Of a stretch of 5,593 nt of DNA, positions 1-5,417 are shown in pieces; the first letter of the stretch is position 1; each line of letters starts with the position of its first letter. The DNA comes from an uncultured Eubacteriales bacterium (lineage in GTDB: Bacteria; Bacillota; Clostridia; Oscillospirales; Oscillospiraceae). Location: assembly GCA_902477055.1 (NCBI GenBank), contig CABSFY010000114.1, positions 1-5,593 on the forward strand, written 5' to 3'. The notes under the pieces were generated by a model. It worked only from the letters and a program-made list of their open reading frames with translations. It ran no database searches and was not told where the DNA came from. The position numbers and the translations under genes are program-made.

Positions 1-385
1 CGCCGAGGTACTTGTCCATCTGTGTTTTCAGCACACCGTTGACGTAGCAGTAGCAGCCCTTGCCCTGCGTCCGTCCCATGACGAGCATATCAAAGTCGTC
101 CTCCTCCAAAAGCGCGTCGTTGAAGCGCATTTCGGCGTAGTCCGCCTTGGTCATATTTTTGGGGATCACATCGCCGCGAAGCTCCGCCTGTGCGATCTCC
201 TCGCGGATCTCGCCGAGGGTGGTGACGGATCCGACACCGAGGACCTCGTTCAGATTGGAATTGGCGTCGGCATCCACGACCAGCAGCGGGCCTTTCCCGG
301 TTTTAATGAGATAATCGATCAGCATTCCGCAGACCGTGGTCTTGCCCACGCCGCCTTTCCCGGCGACTGCGATGGTATGCGTCAT
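1..385 (-). CDS. cooC: CooC-like nickel-insertion ATPase, N-terminal 128 residues (partial, runs off left edge)
   Basis: P-loop ATPase of the MinD/SIMIBI class, most like CooC, the accessory ATPase that helps load nickel into carbon monoxide dehydrogenase or the CODH/acetyl-CoA synthase complex in the cytoplasm. Seen in the sequence: a deviant Walker A GKGGVGKTT at residues 9-17 with the early signature lysine K10, a Walker A' strand VVDADANSNL at 36-45, and a CYC motif (C111, C113) after GRTQGKG. CooC1 of Carboxydothermus binds nickel at a Cys-X-Cys pair at nearly the same position, so the match is specific rather than generic ParA/MinD. The ATG at 385-383 is preceded by AAGGAG (394-399) eight bases upstream. 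The family is about 250 residues, so roughly half is present and the C-terminus is beyond position 1. It lies 89 bp downstream of metF in the same direction, probably co-transcribed. Alternative: another CooC/AcsF paralogue serving a different nickel enzyme. Confidence 0.85.
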   Translation of the reverse strand, partial: MTHTIAVAGKGGVGKTTVCGMLIDYLIKTGKGPLLVVDADANSNLNEVLGVGSVTTLGEIREEIAQAELRGDVIPKNMTKADYAEMRFNDALLEEDDFDMLVMGRTQGKGCYCYVNGVLKTQMDKYLG

Positions 386-412
386 AAGAATTGCTCCTTG
401 CCATAAATCCGC

Positions 413-458
413 CATTGCGGCGGTCTGCGGCGTTTAGCCCGCAGACTGTGCCGCAATG
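413..458 (-). other. Long intercistronic hairpin between metF and cooC
   Basis: Imperfect inverted repeat seen directly. The arm at 413-421 (CATTGCGGC) is the exact reverse complement of 450-458, and 423-430 (GTCTGCGG) is the exact reverse complement of 439-446. A small asymmetric interruption separates the two helices, and the apical loop is 8 nt (431-438). On the metF-cooC transcript it would fold between the metF stop and the cooC ribosome binding site. No T-run follows on the minus strand, so it is not a standard intrinsic terminator. It could stabilise the upstream mRNA end or tune cooC translation; that role is inferred. Confidence 0.6.
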
Positions 459-474
459 ACGCAGTTTGCTTTTA

Positions 475-1431
475 TTAGATGAGGTCGAGCAGGCCGGCTT
501 CCTTGGCAATGCGGGCGACATCGTCGTACTTGTTCAGTGCGTACAGATGGATGCCGTTGATGCCGCAGGTGCGGTACTCGTCGATCTGACGGATGGTGTA
601 TTCGATGCCCGCTTCCTTGAAGCTGGCCTTCTTGCCCTCGACGTCGGCGTCGAAGCAGGCCTCGTCGCCCTTGGCGGTCTTAAGACCGACGGAGAACGGG
701 TTCGGGAAGATCCAGTTCTTGGAGATGATCTCGCAGAGCGCTCTGGGCATGACGCAGCCGTTGCGGGAGAGCGCCATGTTGATGGTAGCGGCCTGATCGA
801 GAATCGGCATGATGCCCACATCGACGGGCAGCCAGATACCGGCGGCGCGAACCGCGTCAAGCCAGTAGCGGAACTGGTCCATATCCCAGCAGAGCTGCGT
901 CATGATGTAGTCGGCGCCGTTGTCCTGCTTCTGCTTCAGGAAAGCGATATCCGCTTCCAGAGAACGGCAGGCAATGTGGCCTTCGGGAGAACCGGCGACG
1001 GCAATGGTGAACTTATCGCCGAACTCCTGACGGACAAACTTGACAAGCTCGGTGGCATAGTGCAGGTCGCCGCCCGTGCCCTTCCAGCCGAAGGGGAGGT
1101 CGCCGCGCAGCGCGAGCATATGGTCGATGCCGTTGTCCAGATAGGTCTGAAGCTGTTCCTTAATGCCTTCCTTGGTGTTGCCGATGCAGGTGAAGTGGGT
1201 GACAGGGGTGCACTTGCCGTCGTCCTTGATCTTCTTCATGACCTCAAGGTTTTTGCCGACGTTTGTGCCGCCCGCGCCGTAGGTGCAGGAAATATAGTCG
1301 GGGTTGAGCGTGTACAGCTTTTCCAGCACGCCGCCCTCGCCGCAGAGCTTTTCCATACCGACATCGGTCTTGGGAGGGAACACCTCAAAGGAAAAAGCAT
1401 TGCGCTGTTCCATAATTTCCGCTACATTCAT
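475..1431 (-). CDS. metF: 5,10-methylenetetrahydrofolate reductase
   Basis: Cytoplasmic flavoprotein of the MTHFR family (TIM barrel, FAD) that reduces 5,10-methylene-THF to 5-methyl-THF. The product feeds methionine synthesis and, in acetogens, the methyl branch of the Wood-Ljungdahl pathway. The 318 residues carry family hallmarks: FSFEVFPPKT at 13-22 with the conserved acidic E16, SCTYGAGG, VTHFTCIGNT, and LALRGD, whose Asp corresponds to the folate-contacting Asp of E. coli MetF; then a GSPEGH segment, DYIMTQLCWD, a VGIMPIL strand, and the C-terminal GINGIHLYALNK motif. Length is slightly above the usual 290-300. The ATG at 1431-1429 is chosen because AGGAGG (1441-1447) lies 9 bases upstream and the protein then begins normally; an in-frame ATG 17 codons earlier has no ribosome binding site. 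It has its own promoter (1497-1525) and precedes cooC. No metV-like small subunit gene is visible beside it. Confidence 0.96.
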   Translation of the reverse strand: MNVAEIMEQRNAFSFEVFPPKTDVGMEKLCGEGGVLEKLYTLNPDYISCTYGAGGTNVGKNLEVMKKIKDDGKCTPVTHFTCIGNTKEGIKEQLQTYLDNGIDHMLALRGDLPFGWKGTGGDLHYATELVKFVRQEFGDKFTIAVAGSPEGHIACRSLEADIAFLKQKQDNGADYIMTQLCWDMDQFRYWLDAVRAAGIWLPVDVGIMPILDQAATINMALSRNGCVMPRALCEIISKNWIFPNPFSVGLKTAKGDEACFDADVEGKKASFKEAGIEYTIRQIDEYRTCGINGIHLYALNKYDDVARIAKEAGLLDLI

Positions 1432-1440
1432 AGTGATTTT

Positions 1441-1447
1441 GCCTCCT
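1441..1447 (-). promoter_or_regulatory. metF ribosome binding site (decides start)
   Basis: AGGAGGC on the minus strand, 9 nt before the ATG at 1431. It selects this start over the in-frame upstream ATG at 1482, which lies only a few bases after the predicted transcription start and has no purine-rich site. Confidence 0.85.
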
Positions 1448-1496
1448 ATTATTTCTTTCGTTCGTCCGCATAGGACGGACATTCCGATACAAATTT

Positions 1497-1525
1497 ATCG
1501 TATCACACAACGCCGCAAATTTCAA
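1497..1525 (-). promoter_or_regulatory. Sigma-A promoter of metF (-cooC)
   Basis: On the minus strand, TTGAAA (1520-1525) and TACGAT (1497-1502) are separated by exactly 17 nt, and TGA directly before the -10 gives an extended -10 TGN. The predicted start near 1490 leaves a leader of about 60 nt. Inside that leader GTCCG (1464-1468) can pair with CGGAC (1476-1480), a weak hairpin. The promoter lies downstream of the rpmB terminator, so metF should be transcribed independently of rpmB. Confidence 0.75.
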
Positions 1526-1590
1526 GCCAAAATCCTACAAAAATATATTTTGCGGCGGCAAAAAAGTTTGGAAATTTGTACAGCGCGGCA

Positions 1591-1620
1591 AACAAAAAAG
1601 ACAAGCCCGGGGCTTGTCTT
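1591..1620 (-). terminator. Rho-independent terminator of rpmB
   Basis: Perfect 10-bp inverted repeat: 1598-1607 (AAGACAAGCC) pairs with 1611-1620 around a 3-nt loop. On the minus strand the stem is followed by a T-rich tract (TTTTGTTTG, complement of 1589-1597). It starts 25 bp past the rpmB stop codon, where a terminator would be expected. Confidence 0.9.
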
Positions 1621-1644
1621 GATTGTATGTCAATTTTGTCAAAA

Positions 1645-1833
1645 TCAGATAGCGCGTTCAACCTTATTGGAACGGAGGCATCTTGTACAGACGTAGACAT
1701 GGCGGGGAGAACCATCGACGATTGCTTTCACGCGCTTCACGTTCGGCTTCCACATTCTGTTTGCACGTCTGTGGGAGTGGGAGACCTTAATGCCAAACGT
1801 AACACCCTTGCCGCAAATATCGCACTTTGCCAA
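1645..1833 (-). CDS. rpmB: 50S ribosomal protein L28 (bL28)
   Basis: Small basic protein of the large ribosomal subunit. The 62 residues match bL28 along their full length: MAKCDICGKG start, SHSHRRANRMWKPNV core (18-32), and VYVCTRCLRSNKV near the end. Two CxxC pairs (C4/C7 and C49/C52) make this the zinc-binding form of L28. The start is TTG at 1833-1831, read as Met: this gives the canonical MAKC N-terminus, and GGAGGT (1841-1846) lies 7 nt upstream. Another in-frame TTG at 1848 would add five residues but would overlap the ribosome binding site. It is monocistronic, with its own promoter and terminator. Confidence 0.97.
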   Translation of the reverse strand: MAKCDICGKGVTFGIKVSHSHRRANRMWKPNVKRVKAIVDGSPRHVYVCTRCLRSNKVERAI

Positions 1834-1840
1834 TTGCTGC

Positions 1841-1846
1841 ACCTCC
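1841..1846 (-). promoter_or_regulatory. rpmB ribosome binding site (supports TTG start)
   Basis: GGAGGT on the minus strand, 7 nt before the TTG at 1833. No ATG in the right frame lies nearby, so this site fixes the non-ATG initiation codon. Confidence 0.85.
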
Positions 1847-1897
1847 AATCATGGGAAAATCATCCTTTGAAAACGGCACTTTGATGCGCCGGGGTAT

Positions 1898-1926
1898 ATA
1901 ATAGCAGAGTTTTCACTGAATTGCAA
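1898..1926 (-). promoter_or_regulatory. Sigma-A promoter of rpmB
   Basis: On the minus strand, TTGCAA (1921-1926) and TATTAT (1898-1903) are 17 nt apart, with TGC just before the -10 forming an extended -10 element. The predicted start is near 1891, giving a leader of about 58 nt to the TTG codon. I see no obvious L28 autoregulatory structure in this leader. Confidence 0.75.
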
Positions 1927-1965
1927 GAGAAAAATTGCAAAAAATATATTTTTTTCTCCGGACGG

Positions 1966-1994
1966 TTGCAGAAAAACCGCCTTTGCACTATAAT
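1966..1994 (+). promoter_or_regulatory. Sigma-A promoter of hprK
   Basis: TTGCAG (1966-1971) and a consensus TATAAT (1989-1994) lie 17 nt apart. The predicted start near 2001 gives a leader of about 35 nt ending in GGGGAGGAG (2021-2029), 6 nt before the hprK ATG. It points away from the rpmB promoter, and the two -35 boxes are about 40 bp apart. Confidence 0.8.
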
Positions 1995-2035
1995 GAAAGC
2001 ATAATTCACTGTAATGGACAGGGGAGGAGCCGATT

Positions 2036-2980
2036 ATGAACTCATACAGCGTTTCCCTTAAGAAAATCGTCGAGGATTTCCATCTGACCGTTGTCAACGC
2101 GTCGTCGGATTTCGATACCGTGCAGGTCATGGTCGAGGAAATCGCCCGGCCGGGCCTACAGCTTTCGGGCTTTTTCAACCACTTTGAGCGAATGCGGTTG
2201 CAGATCATCGGCAAGGTCGAGTCCGCCTATATCAACACGCTTTCGCATGAGCGCCTGCTGACGGCCTTCGACGAGCTGTTTTCGTATAAAATTCCGGCCA
2301 TGATCTTCGCCCGGAACATCGAGCCGAAGCCGGAATGCCTCGAAATGGCGAAGAAGAACGACATCACCATCCTGCGCTGCATGGAATCCACTTCTTATAT
2401 TGTATCCTCGCTGGGCGTGTATCTGAAAAACGCCCTCGCGCCGAAAATTTCGCGCCACGGCGTGCTGGTCGAGGTCTACGGCGAGGGCCTGCTGCTCATG
2501 GGCGAAAGCGGCATCGGCAAAAGCGAAGCGGCGGCGGAGCTGCTCAAGCGCGGCCACCGCCTCATCGCCGACGACGCGGTGGAAATTCGCAAGATCGCGG
2601 ATAACACCTTGATGGGAACGTCGCCCGCGCTGATCCGGAACTATATCGAGATTCGCGGCATCGGCGTCATCAACGTCGCCAAGCTGTTCGGCATGGCAGC
2701 GATCAAGGACGAAACGTCGATCAATTTGGTCGTCAATATCGTCCCGTGGAGCGGCGAACAGATTTATGACCGCCTTGGTCTGGAGGAGCAGTACATGGAC
2801 CTGCTGGGCGTGAAAATTCCCGCCATCACCATCCCGGTCAAGCCCGGCCGGAACCTTGCGATTATTCTGGAGGTTGCCGCGATGAACAACCGCCAGAAAA
2901 AGATGGGCTATAACGCGGCGGCGGAGTTCACCGAGCAGATCAATCGCCATTTTGACGAGCATAACGGCCAGAGCTTCTGA
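2036..2980 (+). CDS. hprK: HPr kinase/phosphorylase
   Basis: Bifunctional cytoplasmic enzyme that phosphorylates HPr of the sugar phosphotransferase system on its regulatory serine and removes that phosphate, setting CcpA-dependent carbon catabolite control. The 314 residues have the usual length and order: an N-terminal DRTGG-like domain (about 1-130), then the kinase domain with H141 in SRHG, Walker A GESGIGKS at 156-163 (K162), the acidic pair D179/D180 in HRLIADDAVEI, the family signature IEIRGIGVINV at 204-214, R246 in YDRLGLE, and the C-terminal PVKPGRN loop at 267-273. All expected catalytic residues are present. The ATG follows a strong GGGGAGGAG at 6 nt and a sigma-A promoter. It is the first gene of a plus-strand unit. 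The next gene is an amidohydrolase 23 bp on, rather than the lgt or ptsH-linked genes seen near hprK in some Firmicutes. Confidence 0.97.
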   Translation: MNSYSVSLKKIVEDFHLTVVNASSDFDTVQVMVEEIARPGLQLSGFFNHFERMRLQIIGKVESAYINTLSHERLLTAFDELFSYKIPAMIFARNIEPKPECLEMAKKNDITILRCMESTSYIVSSLGVYLKNALAPKISRHGVLVEVYGEGLLLMGESGIGKSEAAAELLKRGHRLIADDAVEIRKIADNTLMGTSPALIRNYIEIRGIGVINVAKLFGMAAIKDETSINLVVNIVPWSGEQIYDRLGLEEQYMDLLGVKIPAITIPVKPGRNLAIILEVAAMNNRQKKMGYNAAAEFTEQINRHFDEHNGQSF

Positions 2981-3003
2981 CCGAACCGAGGCGAATAGCG
3001 ATC

Positions 3004-4581
3004 ATGTTTGACTATATTCTGAAAAACGGCAGCATTCTGGACGGTACCGGCGCGGCGGCGGTTTCTGCGGATATCGGCATCCGGAACGGGAAGATCGCCG
3101 CCGTCGGCCAGCTTCCCGGCGAGGGCAACACGATTGCGCTGGGCGGCAAGACCGTCGCGCCGGGCTTTATCGATATCCACCGGCACGGCGATGCGGCGGC
3201 GTTTCGTCCCGGCTTCGGCGAACTGGAGCTGCGGCAGGGCCTGACGACGATCATCAACGGCAACTGCGGCCTGTCCGCCGCACCGGTCGGACCGGCCCAT
3301 CGCGCCGAAATTCTGGAATACCTGACACCGATCATCGGCGCGGTTTCGCCGGAGGTGCCGCTGGAAACACTGGAGCAATATCTCGCTGCGTTGAAGCGGC
3401 AGCCGCTGCCAATCCATGTCGGAATGCTGACCGGTGCGGGCGTTTTGCGCGCCAATGCGGCGGGCTACGCCGAGCATCTGACGGACGGCGATTTTTCCGC
3501 CATCCGCCGGTCGATGGAACGGGCGCTCGGCGACGGTGCGTTCGGCATTTCCCTCGGCCTCGGCTATGCGCCGGAGTGTTTCTATACGACGAAAGAATTG
3601 ATCCGCGCGCTTGAACCGCTGCGCGATACGGACCTCCCGCTGACGGTCCATATGCGCGAGGAGGGCAGTGCCGTGGACGAGGCGGTCGAGGAGATGCTCA
3701 CCGTGGCTTCCGCGCTGCACTGCCCGCTGCACATCAGCCACTTAAAGGCGATGGGCAAGCGCAACTGGGGCAAGAAAATTCCGGCCATCCTGCGCCGTTT
3801 GGAGCAGGCCCGCGCCGAGGGGATGGATGTCACCTGCGATGTCTATCCCTATACCGCCGGCTCGACGCAGCTGCTGCATATCATGCCGCCGGAGCTGCTG
3901 GCGGGCGGCACGGACGAAATTTGCCGCAGGCTGCTTGACCCCGCCGTGCGCCCGGAGCTGACGCGCCGCCTGCGTGAGGACACGGATTTCGACAACATTT
4001 CCATGCTCGTCGGCTGGGATAATATTTATCTATCGTCGCTGCAATGTCCGGAGAACCGGCCGTATCTCGGCAAGAGCGTCGCAGAGGCGGCTGCCCTGCG
4101 CGGGCAGGAGCCGGAGGTGTGCGTGTTCGACCTGCTGGCGCAGGAGCATTGTAAAATTACGATGATCGATTTTATCACCTGTGAGGACGACATCGCAGCG
4201 ATCCTGCGCACACCGTATTCCAATGTCATTTCTGACAGCACCTATCCGACCGCCGGGATGCCGCATCCGCGCCTTTACGGGACGTTTGCGCGGGTGCTGG
4301 AGCGCTATGCCGGCAACGTCCTGACGCTGCCGGAGGCGGTCCATAAAATGACGCTTGCCCCGGCGCAGGCCCTGCGCCTGCGCGGCAAGGGGGAAATCGC
4401 CGTGGGCTGCGACGCGGACCTTGTGATCTTTGACCCGACGGCCGTCCGCGAAAACGGCACATATGACGATCCCGCCCGCTTCGCTTCGGGCATCGAAACC
4501 GTGTTCGTTGGCGGCGTTCCCGTCCTGCGCGACGGCAAGCTCACCGGCGCACACCCCGGAACCGTGCTGCGCAGGGATTGA
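3004..4581 (+). CDS. Amidohydrolase, N-acyl-D-amino-acid deacylase (D-aminoacylase) type
   Basis: Metal-dependent amidohydrolase of 525 residues, close to the D-aminoacylase family, which hydrolyses N-acyl-D-amino acids to the D-amino acid and a carboxylate. No signal peptide is seen, so it is probably cytoplasmic. Visible features: an N-terminal beta-sandwich strand FDYILKNGSILDGTG; the metal motif GFIDIHRHGD with H59 and H61; NGNCG with C88, equivalent to the metal-bridging Cys of D-aminoacylase; H216 in VHMREEG; H246 in ISHLK; D411 in SDSTYPTAG followed by HPRLYGTF; and the C-terminal GEIAVGCDADLVIFDP return to the sandwich. The set of metal ligands looks complete. Substrate preference cannot be read from sequence; related enzymes include D-glutamate and D-aspartate deacylases. 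The ATG is 23 bp after the hprK stop with a weak GAGG (2988-2991), so it is probably co-transcribed with hprK. Its stop codon lies inside the next promoter. Confidence 0.85.
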   Translation: MFDYILKNGSILDGTGAAAVSADIGIRNGKIAAVGQLPGEGNTIALGGKTVAPGFIDIHRHGDAAAFRPGFGELELRQGLTTIINGNCGLSAAPVGPAHRAEILEYLTPIIGAVSPEVPLETLEQYLAALKRQPLPIHVGMLTGAGVLRANAAGYAEHLTDGDFSAIRRSMERALGDGAFGISLGLGYAPECFYTTKELIRALEPLRDTDLPLTVHMREEGSAVDEAVEEMLTVASALHCPLHISHLKAMGKRNWGKKIPAILRRLEQARAEGMDVTCDVYPYTAGSTQLLHIMPPELLAGGTDEICRRLLDPAVRPELTRRLREDTDFDNISMLVGWDNIYLSSLQCPENRPYLGKSVAEAAALRGQEPEVCVFDLLAQEHCKITMIDFITCEDDIAAILRTPYSNVISDSTYPTAGMPHPRLYGTFARVLERYAGNVLTLPEAVHKMTLAPAQALRLRGKGEIAVGCDADLVIFDPTAVRENGTYDDPARFASGIETVFVGGVPVLRDGKLTGAHPGTVLRRD

Positions 4582-4606
4582 CAAGGGGAAAATTTTGCCG
4601 TATAAT
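4578..4606 (+). promoter_or_regulatory. Perfect consensus sigma-A promoter for the two small membrane protein genes
   Basis: TTGACA (4578-4583) and TATAAT (4601-4606) match the sigma-A consensus at all twelve positions, with the optimal 17-nt spacer. The -35 box contains the TGA stop (4579-4581) of the amidohydrolase gene. The predicted start near 4613 leaves only about 17 nt of leader, just enough for the GGAG at 4616-4619 before the ATG at 4630. Confidence 0.85.
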
Positions 4607-4629
4607 CGGAAAATCGGAGTGAAAACACG

Positions 4630-4806
4630 ATGAAACAGAAGAAAATGCCGCCGCAGCGGCTGCTGGGCCTGACGTTCCTGATTGCGGGGATCCTGTTCGG
4701 TATCGTTGCGTTTATCAATCATGAGGACCCGGCGATTTACCTTCCGGTGAGCCTTGTGAGCATCGCGGTGGGCGCGGCGGCACTGCTGCTGCAAAAGAAA
4801 AACTGA
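4630..4806 (+). CDS. Small two-helix membrane protein, 58 residues, unknown function
   Basis: I do not recognise a family. The 58-residue frame runs from an ATG with GGAG (4616-4619) 10 nt upstream to a TGA at 4804-4806. It begins with a lysine-rich stretch (MKQKK), then a hydrophobic segment at about residues 11-29, a short polar turn NHEDP at 30-34, a second hydrophobic segment at about 36-54, and a basic end QKKN. The positive charges at both ends predict a hairpin with both termini in the cytoplasm. It sits directly after a consensus promoter, and its stop is 22 bp before a zinc-ribbon membrane protein gene, so the two are probably co-expressed. Support for a real gene is the promoter, the ribosome binding site and the membrane-like composition; no homology was tested. 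Confidence 0.72.
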   Translation: MKQKKMPPQRLLGLTFLIAGILFGIVAFINHEDPAIYLPVSLVSIAVGAAALLLQKKN

Positions 4807-4814
4807 CCAGACAT

Positions 4815-4824
4815 GAGGGGGGAG
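4815..4824 (+). promoter_or_regulatory. Strong G-rich ribosome binding site of the zinc-ribbon gene
   Basis: GAGGGGGGAG ends 4 nt before the ATG at 4829. It offers two overlapping anti-Shine-Dalgarno registers, GAGGGG about 8 nt and GGAG 4 nt from the start codon. Confidence 0.7.
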
Positions 4825-4828
4825 CATA

Positions 4829-5305
4829 ATGCCATATTGCGCCAACTGCGGCCGGAGAATTCAATCCGACGCGCGGTTTTGCCCCTATTGCGCCGCCCCG
4901 GTCCGTACAAAGCAAAAGCGTCCCGCTGAGAGCCTGCGCGAGGTGAAGCGCGAAATGGATGCCACCCCGGACTATTCTGAGCGCTATCAACGCGCCGATA
5001 TCCGCCGCAACCGTACGATGGCGATGCTGGCCTACGGCTCGGTCCTGATCTTCGTGCCGATGCTGCTGGCGCGGCGGTCGTATTTCGCAATGTTTCACGT
5101 CAATCAAGCGATCCTGCCCAATACGATCGGCCTCGGCTTGATCGCCCTCGCGGTCCTGCTTGCGCCTAAGGCCGCCTTCTTCGGCTGGTTCTTCGTCCTG
5201 CTGGACCTTCCTGTGATTGCCCTGCGCGTCCTCGGCTTCCTCAACGCCCGCAGCGGCCGCGCCAAGGAGCTTCCCTTCATCGGCAAATTCCGCTTCTTCC
5301 AATAA
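4829..5305 (+). CDS. Zinc-ribbon domain membrane protein, 158 residues
   Basis: The protein starts with a zinc ribbon: C4/C7 (YCANCG) and C18/C21 (FCPYC), a zinc-chelating knuckle common at the N-terminus of Firmicute membrane proteins. A charged linker of about 40 residues follows (about 24-62), then hydrophobic segments at about 64-80, 99-113 and 117-137, and a basic tail ending KELPFIGKFRF. The FHVNQA motif at 89-94 between the first and second helix, and the ELPFIGKF ending, resemble the DUF4870/Tic20-like small membrane family; that assignment is from motif memory and tentative. The N-terminal ribbon is expected in the cytoplasm. Function is unknown. The ATG has an unusually G-rich ribosome binding site (GAGGGGGGAG, 4815-4824). 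It is the last gene before a strong terminator and shares a promoter with the 58-residue membrane protein. Confidence 0.85.
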   Translation: MPYCANCGRRIQSDARFCPYCAAPVRTKQKRPAESLREVKREMDATPDYSERYQRADIRRNRTMAMLAYGSVLIFVPMLLARRSYFAMFHVNQAILPNTIGLGLIALAVLLAPKAAFFGWFFVLLDLPVIALRVLGFLNARSGRAKELPFIGKFRFFQ

Positions 5306-5375
5306 AAACCAACCTGCCGCAGCCCGAAACCGGAGCTGAAGCAGCCAATAGTTAGCAGACACAAAATTTCTTATG

Positions 5376-5417
5376 CCACCAGTTCTGTTCTGTACAGGAC
5401 TGGTGGTTTTTCTTTTT
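5376..5417 (+). terminator. Rho-independent terminator after the zinc-ribbon gene
   Basis: Perfect 8-bp arm CCACCAGT (5376-5383) pairs with ACTGGTGG (5399-5406). The stem extends by five more pairs (5384-5388 with 5394-5398, one of them G-U) to a 5-nt loop. It is followed by a T-rich tract TTTTTCTTTTT (5407-5417). It lies 70 bp past the stop codon and closes the plus-strand unit. Confidence 0.93.

Noticed and set aside
466..1473. 335-codon plus-strand frame antisense to metF
   Set aside because: It mirrors metF almost exactly, has no ribosome binding site, and its translation is a low-complexity Ala/Val/Asp-rich shadow with no family motif.
1432..1500. Possible riboswitch (SAM, B12 or THF) in the metF leader
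   Set aside because: The predicted leader is only about 60 nt and holds one 5-bp hairpin, too small for these aptamers, and no conserved core is recognisable.
1849..2214. 121-codon minus-strand frame over the divergent promoters
   Set aside because: It overlaps both promoters and the start of hprK on the opposite strand and has no family resemblance.
2156..2962. 268-codon minus-strand frame antisense to hprK
   Set aside because: hprK is certain from its motifs. This frame is rich in Arg/Asp/His/Gln from reverse-complemented GC-rich codons and has no recognisable domain.
2908..3741. 277-codon minus-strand frame across the hprK end and amidohydrolase start
   Set aside because: It spans two real genes and the gap between them on the other strand, and its composition is that of a shadow frame.
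4030..4845. 271-codon minus-strand frame across three plus-strand genes
   Set aside because: It covers the amidohydrolase end, the consensus promoter and the small membrane gene. No ribosome binding site or motif supports it.
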